In this document: positions 34,901 to 47,163 of the stretch, piece by piece
Layout: the number at the start of each line of letters is the position of its first letter
Position numbering within the stretch: the stretch's first letter is position 1
Assembly (NCBI RefSeq): GCF_000203795.2
Contig: NW_006281099.1
Span: forward strand, 732,690 to 796,689
Origin: Batrachochytrium dendrobatidis JAM81
Lineage: Eukaryota; Chytridiomycota; Chytridiomycetes; Rhizophydiales
Length of the DNA stretch: 64,000 nucleotides
Reading direction: 5' to 3'
Notes under the pieces: model-generated
The model's input: the letters and a program-made list of their open reading frames with translations, nothing else
What the model was told of the DNA's origin: nothing
The model's database searches: none
Position numbers and translations under genes: made by a program

Positions 34901-37365
34901 TCAAGCTCTATAACAGGATAGCCATCCTTGAATATTAGATATATCGCTGTCAGATATGGGGTTGCCTTGCAAGTGAATTTCCTTTAGAGTAGGATGTTGC
35001 TTTACGCCTTCTGCATCCGATGCACTTGAAATACCTGCATTCACGCAAATGGCATTAAGTACCAAGTTGATTTTTCAGAAAAACTCATAAAAGGTATACT
35101 ACTTACAATTACGCTGCAGCGATATCGATTCAAGTCGGACAAGATTATGGAGAGTTTTTGGCAGAGATTTGATGGAGTTGTCATCCACAATAAGCTTCTC
35201 GATAAGAAGAAGCGACAAGGCAAAATCAAGGCTGCAAAGACAGTTTCCAGACAGATTCAGATTGGTCACAAGTAATAGTGGTGTGGTATTTGGAATAACG
35301 CTCAATCCAAGGTTCATTGGATGGCGACTCACTTTGGTTTGAAAGTGTGCTTCCGATACAGATTTGTCACTATCAACTACATGAGCTCCAATAGAATCAA
35401 CATAATCAGCCCACACAAAGCGAGATCCTAGTCAAATCAATTGTGTAAATATGGCTTAGCTATCATCGATATTATAAAATTAGAATAATTAAACCAAATT
35501 CCTTTTGATATCAAAAATTCTTACGCCAGTCTCTATAATAGTTTGTACGAAGTGGATCAATCTCGGCTAGCCGGTTAAGAATTTTAGAGGCAGATTTAGC
35601 ATGTTTGGCAGAGTCAACGTGCTCATAAATGTATACTAACGTCAACAAAGGCCCTATTATAACATGGAAATACAAACATGTAAGAGATACAAGTTCAATC
35701 AGACAAGTTTACAAATCCAATTACTTACATTTGCTATCTGGCTCAATTTCTGACAGTTGCTCAATGAAACTCAGTTCTTCTTGCCATACAGAGTTCGACT
35801 GCATCATTTGTGTGCTTACTGATTGCTCACATAACATGACGTTCATCCAAGTGGTTTTTGACCCCATCGTTCCATGAATGGTTGTGGTGCTCGAGTTCAA
35901 ATCTAGGCGATTTCCAGAAAATCGACCCGAATCAATAACCATATTCAGTATTGATTTTTCATTAATTAAAGTCCCCAGATCAAGTATGTGAAGTCTGCCA
36001 TAAGTCGGAGTCTTGATATGCGCATGATGCACTTTTCCATTAATGGTGAAAGCGAACGGAAGAGTTGACTGATTTAATTTAGCCTCCTGGTTAAACAGGA
36101 TAGCCAGTATACAGTTTTTTGCATTTCCAACTCCTGGTACCATAAATGCGCATACAATACTCAAAGGTATAGCATCTTTCAAATTATGCCAAATGTTAAT
36201 GCAAAATCAAGGTTTACAAAATTCCAAGTATTAGATTCATGCTGTTTTCACCTTTTCCAAGAAGCCAGCGCTGATAAAGCCATGCAGATTGGTCCGCAGG
36301 TTCAGTAAATACGGCATTACGTACAATCTCAAGATCTAAAGAATATATTATAAATAAGACAATGTTAGATTAGGCAAATTATGTATATACACTGCTTATA
36401 TACCTTGTGATATGGCAGTATTGCAAGATTTTGGATCAATAAAAATCCATGGAAACAACTTGCTACGATAATGCCAGGCGGAATAGTTTGAAAAGTTTTG
36501 ATTAATCTTGTTAAGCGTATACTCGAATTCTTGTTGTGGTTTCCTCGTTTTGATTTCGGCAACAACATATCGACGATAGTCCCACCCATGAACTGATTCA
36601 ATTCATATTGAATCAGTAAAAACTCGGTCAATATCTTATATAGTATACGTGACTAAAATGTCTACCGTTTAAAACTACATAATGGCTTACAGTTACGAGC
36701 ATCCAGATCCAACATGTAGTCGAGCAATTTCAATTCTCGTTCCCAGCTTGGATTCGGCATGTGTTGAAGAGTCCAACGTCGATGATTCCATACCCAATAC
36801 GATTTCGGAGCTCCTTGCAGAAGCTGCTCGGTAAGTCTAAGTTCTATTTCACAATCCGTTTGTACTTGATCAGGTTCACTAGATTGATGACTGTACAGTA
36901 AGTACTGGATACAGGTCTCAAGTTGAGCACATACGCCAATATATTTACATTTCTTTGTGCATATGAACCAGAATATCTCGACGAAAGTTCCAGATGGTAT
37001 AAAACTCTGGGTTTTGGGTCAAAAGTGTTGTAGTTACTTGTAGAGATTCGTTATCGAGTTTGGAATGAGCTCGCTATTTAACATTGAATACAAGTGTATG
37101 CAGTAAAAACAAAGTCAGGAGTAGCTGGAACAAGTGAAGGATTAATGCTGGTAGACGTACCAGATCTGAAGCAACTTGGCATAGTTCTTGGTATGCAACA
37201 ATCTTGCCATGCTCTCGTTCAACCTTGAGGGCTAGAGCATCGGCTGTTGTGGGTATTTTCTTTTGCCCATGCTGAATTAAAAGAATAAGATATGCTGAAT
37301 GTACATTCGACAAACGATAGTTCATATAGCAAGATGCATTGCCATACCTGGCCATACGCAGACAT
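34901..37365 (-). CDS. BET4: Rab geranylgeranyltransferase alpha subunit with C-terminal LRRs
   Basis: Ten exons: 37365-37348, 37271-37161, 37073-36949, 36890-36691, 36592-36404, 36335-36252, 36175-35729, 35653-35525, 35427-35107 and 35034-34901. All phases agree; 585 residues. PPTA repeats are clear: NPEFYTIWNFRRDIL, APKSYWVWNHRRWTL, FHGWDYRRYV, NYSAWHYRSKL and DQSAWLYQRWLLG. A 150-residue insert follows where mammalian RabGGTA has its Ig-like domain, then WPLLTLVYIYEH...IDPLRTNYYRDWR, then leucine-rich repeats (NLNLSGN, IEKLIVDDN, LKEIHLQGNPI). The enzyme, with its beta subunit, adds geranylgeranyl groups to Rab C-terminal cysteines. Having both the insert and LRRs makes it like the animal protein (567 residues) rather than yeast Bet4 (327), which lacks them. 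Exon 1 encodes only MSAYGQ. Confidence 0.92.
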
Positions 37366-37499
37366 TGTTGGCTAGATGGCAAAACAACTTGGAATGGATC
37401 GCGATGGATAACTGCATTGGCATCGCACTCAACCGGGAATATATTCTAAACCAATCTTTTATTCACCAATCGAGACATTCCAAATCAGCCAAACAAAAG

Positions 37500-39561
37500 T
37501 CAATTCATATCTGGCTCAATAACCATTAATAGTCTGGATGCAAGAAGTTTCATCAAATCACCCCAGCCACTGCCATCTCCAGAATGAATAATCGACAAAG
37601 CTACTCGATGATCCAGTCTGCATACAAAGTAGGTAAAATCTACATTGCGATCATAAAATGTGATGCTGTTTTGAACACCTAGGTAATTGTCCTGGGCTGC
37701 TTCGTATTCGGTACCAGAAAATCTACGTTGGTGGGTCTGAGATGACCGCCATAGACTGCCAAAAATATTTGCAATTATCGTGCTATGTCGTGATACACTA
37801 GCGGCTCCTTTAACAGGCTGCGTGAAAAACTTGTGGTGTGACTGTAAAATGGAGATGATGTTTGCCATGTGTCGTGCCCAAAATTCACCAGAAAGATCCT
37901 ACAACATTCAAGATAAATTCTAGATAAATTTGTAAAAACAACACTATGGAGTGTCTGTATACATGTTTATGACTCATACCATGGGGTAGCTCATTATTCG
38001 AGAAAAAGACTGTATTCCTTTACTTGTATAATCATTTAAAGCGGTTCCCTGACATACAAACCCATCGGTATATACCGAGTTATCTTTTGGGATGAAAATG
38101 AGCGAAACATTAGATGGCTTTGCAATTTGCTCATATTCCAAAATTCTACAGATAGCAAGAACCAAAGTAGATGAATCAATCCGTATATTGCATCAAATAT
38201 AATCAAAAGTATTTATGCAGTCGCTACATACGGTAAAAGATATTCGGGTTCAACATCATCTGGAAAATGAACCTTGCGACCATTCAAAAAAGTGCTTGCT
38301 ATCTGCCGTGGATGTATTACATTGAAGAAATACAATGCGATTTTGACGGAAATCCACTTGAATAGCTTTTGAAAAATCACTGCTAAATTCCCTGTTTTCA
38401 ATGATCGAATATTCTAAATAATGGATATATACAGTTGTAGTTACAAGTAAATATTTCAAAACTTTCTGTGGTCCACATGGGCATTTTAGATTTAAAAACT
38501 AGATGGACGCTCACAATAGTATGCCGAACCAATCCTCGGTATTTCAGCAGCAAACTTTTTCCCAAATGAAAATTAACAACAGAGTTTTGAAAGTGATGAT
38601 CTTGCACGGCAATGCTAGATAATATCAAGTGTTTGCATAAAAAAAGCTCCATTCTAGACACCTCCAACATAGTTGCTGTTAATAAACATAAGACGCGAAT
38701 GTTGGATATGAGGTTTTTGCGTTACCGTACCCAATGACTTCGCCAAGAATACCCAATGGTTTAAGAGATTCTTCATTATAGAGTTTTTCTGTAATTTCTT
38801 CCATTAAACTCGCAAGTCGGATTGGATCTGATGCGATATTTTGAAAAAGTATGAGCAAACTAGATGTCATAAGTATTAGTATATTCACTCGAGATAAACC
38901 AAGCAAACTAAAATGGGGCACATACATATAGACAAATTGTTGTCGAAGAAGAGCAAATCTCTTTATTGCTTCCAAAATTGAATAGATCCGTGCATGGCTG
39001 ATGGCATTTGTCATGTGGGAGTTGTGCAGTTTTGTCAAGGCAGTATTTGCATCTGAATCTAATTTTCCAAATCCAAAGTCTACCGTCTGAGGTTTAAAAT
39101 ACCCTGTTAGCTTTCAATGCATTTTGTATTGAAATACAAGTGATCATATGACTCCATACTCGGTATACCTTTTTATAATGGGGCGAGTTTTGCCCAAAGC
39201 GAAAGATGAAGAAATTCGACTCGCACACAAGTAGATCCGAGAATATGTTGAATAAAAGTGATTTCGTACTGTGAATTCCCTGATTAAGCTAGTTAGTATG
39301 CTCTTCAAGACAGGATCAATCCTGCCAAAATATACTATATAGCCATGCTCTATTTAGTGGATATAAACTCCAGCATTTTCTGATGTATTGGAGAATGCTG
39401 AAAAGCATATCATCTGATATATGAATAACCAGCACAGGCCAAGAATTGCTTACTTCAATACGTTGATGAAGTATATACTCTATGGCTCCATGAAAGTTTT
39501 TCGTGGCAACATTCAAAAGAACCGGATTTACATCTGCGTCCAAGTTCAAAACACTAGCCAT
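37500..39561 (-). CDS. KICS2: KICS2/C12orf66-like protein (KICSTOR complex subunit 2)
   Basis: Eight exons: 39561-39454, 39279-39169, 39086-38926, 38859-38731, 38653-38515, 38413-38232, 38145-37980 and 37898-37500; 464 residues in phase, against 445 in human KICS2. Matching features recalled from the family: LFKWISVKIALYFFNVI (family: LWLMKLKNMLLAKFSFYF), then KPSNVSLIF (family: AANVSLIFD), then ITFYDRNVDFTYFVCRLD (family: VHFYDDKVQSTYFLTRPE), then a C-terminus with VIEP where human has SLKP. In animals KICSTOR tethers the GATOR1 Rag GAP to the lysosome so that amino-acid loss silences TORC1. The N-terminal third is poorly conserved, and its exon choice (39279-39169) rests on phase alone. The gene is divergent from THO2, with 192 bp between start codons. 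Confidence 0.75.
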
Positions 39562-39753
39562 TGCTGATGACTTTTGGATATTCCAAGAAACGAATGCGAT
39601 GTTCAATCAATTGCTGGAATATCGTGCACGATCAAACGGTTTAGTGCCAACACGATAGTCACGTGAACTGGAATAAGTTGAATCCGCTCATTGCAGATAT
39701 CAACTTCTGCATATTCAACCACTTTGGTCTGGTCAATTACCAAACCCGCTGCC
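39562..39753. promoter_or_regulatory. 192-bp divergent promoter region, KICS2-like / THO2
   Basis: Non-coding gap between two opposite-facing start codons, presumably a shared promoter. No specific element was identified. Confidence 0.5.
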
Positions 39754-42700
39754 ATGTCTCGTCAGCGCCATGTTCCCCAAAAGCTGCTTACTAAAGATAT
39801 AATAGCTCATTGGTCTACTCATGGACGTACGACAATGTATAGTTTTTCATTGGGTCTGGTTAAATCGCCTGCATTTTGCTAATATTCAAATACTAGAAAT
39901 TGTAGTGCCGATCTATGTCCAAATGAAACTCATTATTTACTAACCACTGCCTGTTTTGTATCATGCGCTCATTGGATGGGTTTGAACCTCTTGTAAATAA
40001 TTATTGAAATCTCCAGATTCGACAAGGCCAGCCATTTCTTTGTTAATGACAAAACTGCCGATCCTGCCTTGGCTTCAACTAGAATGGCATGCTTGCGCTC
40101 ACTTCTCTATGAAGCTATTATCTCAGTAATACAAGAGCAACTTAGTCCGATTCAAGTTGCCGAGTTTTGTTATCTTTTGTACACTGATGTTGCAAAACAT
40201 TCTCCAGGACTTTCCCGCGACTCCCCATTCGGATATGTTGGTGCATCTGACACTCACGAGCCACTGTGTATTCCGTCAATCCTAATCGATGTGATATCAA
40301 TGCTTGATGTTTCTCCAGATGTAAGACCCGGAAGCACGACTACCGATCATACTAAGTTGATTGGTCAGCGACGATCTCGTCTGGTCGACTTTACAAAACA
40401 AATCATTGTATGTTTACAGCTTCCCAACTAAAATCTAAACTATCTGTTTTTTATATATTCCCATGTGAATTCCTATTCATGTTTAGCTTACTGAATTTAC
40501 ATTCATTGTTTGATTCTGATTTAGGCTCGTGACTTTATTCCAGTGTCTATTTTTATTGAACGGCTTGAGATTGAATTCCTCGGATTGATTGGCATCATTG
40601 CAAATGCAGCTGTTTTTGGTCGCAAAATTATTCGCAGTAATACAGCACTATTGTATAAGCAAAACAAATTCAATCTTTTGCGCGAAGAGTCTGAAGGATA
40701 TTCAAAACTATTAATTGAGCTGACTTGTGATCTTCCTCAGCCGCTTGATATATACTGGGCAGCAGATAAGGGTAGAAAATCACACTCTGATTTGGCCATT
40801 TTGCGAAACAAGCACATATGCGAAAGAACTCTCATAGTTATTCGAAATATTCAAAGTCTCATTGGGTCATTTGATCTAGATCCCAACAGAGTTTTGGACA
40901 TCATACTTGATGTTTTTATTGCAAATGTTTTGGACTATTGGGATTTTTTTATCGAGCTGTTACTTCAAGGTCCATGGAAACCACGAACGGTCAAACAAAA
41001 GGTCAAAAAACTAACTCGGGCTTCTGATTCATCAGAAATCATTGAAGAAGAAGTTGAAGTAGAGACACTGGTCGGACGCGATATGGTTGGACAGATTCTG
41101 GGATTTAAATTCCAGTTTTATAATTCTTCAGAAGCAGCTCAACCTACTCCACAGCAGCTAGTTTGGGTTTCAGCCATTTTGATCAAGCATAAAATGGTAC
41201 AGTTATCCCAGCTATACCCGCATCTCAGCTCAGCAGACTCTACTAACGAAGCAGATTTTGAAGAGTATTGCAATGAGTTGAAAGTAAAGTGCAGTACAGC
41301 AGGAAGATATGCGACCTCGTCACTCTCTGGCACGCTTGGCGAAGATGGCACAGGATTGTCTGCACCAATAACTAGCAAAGAAACTATTCAGGACAAACCT
41401 ACAAATTCCAGATTACCTGATCAAAAAAGTGCTTTAGCTGCCGCGCTTATTGCAATCGGTGACCTAACCTCGGCTCGTAAAATTTTAGATCGACTTCCAC
41501 ATCTTGCAACCATATATCTCGACATTCCTGAAAATATGTGCCGAGTGCTGCAAGTCGTTGTAGAGGATATAGATTGCAACTTGCGACCACTTCATTCTTC
41601 CAGAATTACTCGCAAGCAGGTACCTTCACTTGACAAATTCCCACCTCCAGTAAACACTCTTTTACCAAAGCTCCAATCTGTGTTTGATACGGTTCATGTT
41701 GGTCGAAAAATGCAACCTCCGCGACAGCAGTTCTTTTATCAGCTATGGAAGGATGGTATTCCACGCGCCTTTGATTATCCTTCCGCATTCCGTGTTATCA
41801 AAACCCTATTGGTGTATGTCGGTCCCAATCTTCATTTAAACCATACTTTGCTGTCCAAAATTATCCGTATTGGTCGTGCTCATATTGAGCATTCTAAAAT
41901 GAGCGATGTGGTAATGAATGGATGGCTGTCTGTTGTTTCCAATCATATATTTCCAGCACTCTCTCAAACTCATTCAAATCCTGGATTGGCACAAGACGTG
42001 TGGTCGCTTGTGAAGCTTTGGCCATACACCACCCGATATGCGCTATATGGCGAATGGAAGCATGTTACTTATAAAAAGATACCGGAGCTAGCAGTAGCCC
42101 AGGCAGGCTGCCAAAAGGATTGTAGATACATCATGGCACGTTTATCTAAAGAAACCATGAAGCAGTATGGTAGGCATATTGCCAAGGTGGCCCACTCTAA
42201 TCCAGTGATTGCGTTTTCTTATATCCTTAAACAGCTTGAGAGCTACGATAATATGATTCCTGTGGTTGTAGATGCCTCTCGCTATCTCACGGATTTGGAA
42301 TTTGATGTCATGAGCTTTTGCTTGATCGAAGCACTATCTGATCGTCGAAAGCAGCGAGTGGAGGAGAATGGCACTTACATTTCTCCTTGGTTAAAGGCTC
42401 TTTCGTCCTTTACCGGAATGCTTTTACGCAGACATGAAGTGGATATGACTGGCATGCTGCAGTATATTGCTAATCAACTTGCATCCGACAACGTCTATGA
42501 TTTGATTGTTTTGCAAGATATCATCATTAGTATGTCTGGTATTAAACCTCTGGATGATGCAACCGAACATCAACTGGATGCTCTTGCTGGCGGAGAAACT
42601 GTCCGGCGAGAAGCGTTAATTTTAGAAAGTCTTCGCCTTACTCGTAAACCGACAAGTCGGCTGGTTGACACGCTTGTTCAATCCCAACTTGCTATGCCTA

Positions 42701-45700
42701 TTGGTATGCTGATTGCTCGGCAGCGCAAGGAAATTATATTTCGAACCAACACAGATGAGCTCAAAATCCTTGGTTGGCTCAACGACTACTGTCAATGCAA
42801 ATTTTTGCTTTACTTTGACTTTTTATCCTGCAATCTATCGATTGATGTATATTCCAAGGATTTGGCAACTCTTGATGAAATGGTTGGCGAGTTTGGACTG
42901 GATATGGAAGTTGCATTCCATATTCTTCGGCCTGTGTTATCTCATGTCTTGCGCTCATGTAGTATAAAGCTTGCAAAGCAGTCTTTGACCCAGACTTCAG
43001 CTTCTGATGCTGATTCTAACCATGCACTGCTGGATAATACCCCAGCTCCTGGTCTTGATGACAAAATGGATGTAGATCCTCCCTCAAACAAAGTTGCTGC
43101 ACAGTCTTTTTTGGATATCAACCACCAGTCGTTTACAGCCGCGTCATCCTTAAATGACAACGAGGTTCATTCTATGAAAACACTAGCATCGCACCCATTG
43201 CTAGCTCAACTTGCCACATCAGTCTCTCGTCTTTTGCCTAGTTATAAGTTTTCAGACATGTCTCCGTCCTTTTATGTTACGTTTTGGCAGCTGTCGCTTT
43301 ATGATATTTTTGTTCCTATTCAAAGATATCAAGCTGAAATTGCTCGCCAGCAACAGCAGATTGCTTTACTTGAAGCCGATCGCTCAGATATGTCTTCTGC
43401 TGCCGTAACCAAGAGAAAGCAGGAAAAAGAACGAAAGCTATTGCTTCAACAGAAACTAACAAAAGAACTCAAGACTCAGCAGGATAATTACGACCAGACC
43501 CGATCTCGATTGAATATGGAGAAAATGGAATGGTTTGCGCAAAACAATCGAAGAAGTGAGGCCATTCATGTCATCCTTGAAATGTGCCTCTATCCGCGAG
43601 CTCTCTTGTCGCCCTCTGACGCCATATATTGTGGAAAGTTTATTTCATTGATACATTCTCTAGGCACTATGAATTTATCGACGGTTTCGCTCTATGATAA
43701 TGCAAGTATTTAGCTATTGATGGTTGACAATACGTCAATTTTGACACATGCTAATTGTGGTCATGATTCTAACACACCTTTATAGATTTTTAGCAAGGAT
43801 TGTTTACATGCCACTATATTTGCACTTACAGAGGTTGAAGCTAAGAACTATGGTAATTCGCTTTCATCAAGTTTGGGTGCTTGATTTTGGAAACTTGGAG
43901 CATATTTATTAATTTTTGCAATATTTTATTGAATTTTCTTTATACTCAACTAGGTCTTTTTCTTGCTGTCAATTTGCAGATCTTGTCAATATGGCATGCC
44001 AAAAAAAGTGTATACGAGAAAGAGGGGCAAGGCGATGGTCTTCCCGGATTTCTTTGTCGTTGGCCTACCGGTCGAGCACTTTTTGATAGGGCACCCAAGG
44101 ATGACATTATGAACTATGAGCAGTTTCGCAGAGCCATGTCGAAATGGCATTTAAAGCTTCGCAAAGTATGTTTAGTTTATTTGCATATATTGAATGGGTG
44201 TTACTTGCTCTTCAAAATGGTTATCAGACATACTTACTGGGCTATACCCATTTTAGGCATTTTTAGATGCATTGCAATCTCAAGAATATGTTCAAATTCG
44301 TAATGCTATTTTGATTCTTGATAAGCTGATTGATAATTTTCCAGCAACAAAGGAAGTTGGTATAAGTATTCAAAAAGTTGTAAAAAATATCGAGGATACA
44401 GAAACACGTAGCGATCTTAAACAGCTGGCCCGTTCATATTTTGCAAAACTGTATTCAAAAGAAAAGCACTGGATTTCCGTTACTCAGTTTTCTGATCAGC
44501 ACCTCCAGCAAATCCGAGCTCCGACTGCTCCAGTTGCTTCTACGCCGTCTGCACGAGATTCAAAGGAAACGGTGCCGTCTTTAAATGCACCTACTATTCA
44601 GTCTTCCAAAAACGCTAGTGCATCAAAAGTGCATTCTTTGCCAGAAAAAGACTCACCGTTGAATGTCAAGAATCCTTTGTCCTCTACACATATTTTGGAA
44701 GATCCAGAACTGATGGTTGAGCTAGGTAGTGCTGATGCGATTAGTGTAGTCACACCGACCACACAAAGCACTTCACTGGCTCATATGGATATTGATGATG
44801 CTTCTACGTCTGGTTTACCCACTCACCAACGTACAAACAAGGACACTCTGCTTGATAGAAAGCTAAGTAGATCCACGGATGGAAATAGCAAGCAGAGTCG
44901 TGGTAGGGACCGTCAAAAAGATCGCGATCGCGATCGAGAAAGTGGACAGTCTAGTGACACTTTGCCACTTTCCTCTTCAGCACAGCACCATGAACGTCAA
45001 CACACTACTATATATTCTCGTATGAAAACTCCTGAGCGACACCGAAATGATGGAAAGAATGGAGAATCTGACATCCGCTCTGCATCACCTGCTAAACTAG
45101 ATCGACTTCGCACAATAGATTCAAAAGAAAATGCCAGCGCCGAGTCTGGACAACACTCTACTTCAGTAAATGATCCAGTGAATTCTGGGAACTCGTGGAG
45201 AAAGCAAGATAGAGATTGGCAAAACGAGCGTGAGGGGGATCGTGACGGAGGACGTAACCGTGATAGAGACTCTGATAGATATAGTCGTGGTAAAGATCGC
45301 GACCGCCATAGTGACTCGACTCGTCGTGGAACGGGAAGTAGTAACTATGAACAAGCAGCGCCAGTTTCGACTTCTTCAACAGTTGCTTTTAGAAGAGATG
45401 GGAGTGATCGACGAAGCGGTCACTATGATGCTAACCAAGATGGAAAGCAATGGGATCGATCGGATACATTATCTCGAGAGGCCCAATCCAGTTCCAGCGC
45501 CGAATTTAATGTGGATGCTTCATCTGGTCGAGAAGGGCGTGACCGCAATATCTCGCCTGCTAATGCTCAATCTGGCTTTGCTGACCGCCAACAAGCTCGC
45601 CGTGACGGGCGTGGTGGTAGAGAAAATAAAGATACTAGGGATGGATATGAGGGCAGAGAAAGCCGCGATAATCGAGAAGGACGTGAAAGCAGAGATGCCA

Positions 45701-47059
45701 GATCTGGTCGTAACAATCATGATTTCCGAGATGATCGTGACAATCGAGATGGAAGAGAACGAGATAACCGTGATGGCAAAGAGACTCGGGAGCCCTATGG
45801 AAGTCGATTGGGTCGAGACAATGACGAGTCTCGTTCCCGCAAGGATGGCCGCAACCGAGAGGGCGATTTTCGCGATACCAGAGAACCTTTTAAAGATAGT
45901 ACTAGAGAAGGTCGAAACCGTGATGACCGTGATCGTCGGGATCAACGAGATACCTTTCCGCGACAAGGTGGAGGAAGAAGCGAAGCCAAGGAATCTCGAC
46001 CTGACACTTCTGAGCGGCATAGTGCAAATGATGCAAAGCTGCAGCAAAACGGACAAGGAAATGGCCATAGCGCTCGTAACGAGCATGGTGATAGAAACAA
46101 CCGTCATGGTCATGGTCAAGATACATCTGCAGGAAATACCGGTCGTAACACGTCTATTTCACACAACTCTCGCTCTCGTGATCGATCTCCTGTTGCAGGT
46201 ACAAAGCAAGCAGTTGCATCAGATCAGGTTGAATCTAATCCCTTGAAAGCTACATCTGTCTCTCAAGTTTTACCAGGCTCCTCAGTGGTAGTTCAAGAAA
46301 CCTCTGATATATCTGGACAGAAAGCATCACGAGACCAATCCAAATCCAGTTCTGTTGTCAGTATTGAGCCGGGAGTGCCTGAAAAAAATGCTCGTCTACC
46401 TCGAAAATCAAAATCGCACATTTCTACAAATCAAGATTCATCAAATACTGTACGCACAGAGACTGCTGTTCTTTTGCCATCAGTGCCGGCCAGTGCTACA
46501 TCTGCCACAGCGGAATCTGCGCTTTCAAAATCCACGATTTTAGATCGTCTGGGTGGTCGTTCTCACACTTCTCTACAGAATACTAAATCCACTGGATCGA
46601 CCATTTCCGCAGAATTGGACAGACGAAAGCGCTCGCGTGATGACGTAAGCGGATGCTTTATCTAAACTTTATTGACTTGACTGAAACCTAACATTTTTTG
46701 CAATTGTATTGATTTAATGTCCAGGTTTCTGATTTTTCTTCCCGACGTCAATCAGGAACTGAGACCAAGTTAAAGTTGGCCAAGGACAGACCAGAGCAGA
46801 TTCAGGAACCGCATTCTCAAATTATTGGCAATGGTAAGATTTTTGAAGCATTGGATTGAAGTATTGCAAGTTTCAATTGTTTAGTGCGGTGGCATGTCCA
46901 ACACATACTCATTAACCTCTAATTGTATTTGCTTATATAGTTGATGTATCCATGCCAACTACATCGCAGCTGCAAAATGCCGTATCAGGAACTATCAATA
47001 GCGAAACAGGTGCCAACACCAACCGAGGAAGCAAGCGAGTAAAAATTGTTCGAAAATGA
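39754..47059 (+). CDS. THO2: THO complex subunit 2 (Tho2/THOC2)
   Basis: Eight exons: 39754-39836, 40017-40407, 40525-43701, 43786-43852, 43954-44165, 44257-46644, 46725-46833 and 46941-47059; 2181 residues. THO couples transcription to mRNA packaging and export; THOC2 is its scaffold. Recognised stretches: RQQFFYQLWKDGIPRAFDYPSAFRVIKTLL, cut here to QQFFYQLW and AFRVIKTLL, then LWPYTTRYALYGEW (typical of the Tho2 C-terminal domain), ILKQLESYDNMI, FALTEVEAKNYG and YEQFRRAMSKWH. Residues about 1525-1935 are an extreme Arg/Asp/Gly tail (DRDR, GRE, SRD units), longer than the basic tail of animal THOC2. The intron after exon 3 is GC-AG (GCAAGT at 43702): only this donor restores phase and the conserved YDNIFSKD junction. 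Confidence 0.93.
43702..43785 (+). other. GC-AG intron in THO2
   Basis: Donor GCAAGT, acceptor TTATAG. The nearby GT donors fail: GTATTT at 43706 leads to an immediate stop, and GTTTCG at 43684 removes the conserved VSLYDN residues. GCAAGT is the usual form for the rare GC donor class. Confidence 0.8.
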
Positions 47060-47163
47060 TTCCAATGAGCTTAGTATTTCAAATGTTAAAATGTATTGAA
47101 TTTGACAAAGGAAAATAAACACATTATTTTAAACAGAGTGGATTATATGGTTGAGGCATTATT

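Noticed and set aside
39316..39405. Possible extra exon (HSPIHQKMLEF) in the KICS2-like gene
   Set aside because: It has an acceptor but no donor that keeps phase with the next exon; omitting it gives a clean in-phase model of expected length.
45230..46246. 338-codon plus-strand frame within THO2
   Set aside because: It overlaps the Arg/Asp-rich exon in another frame, has no domain, and the THO2 frame continues on both sides with conserved sequence.
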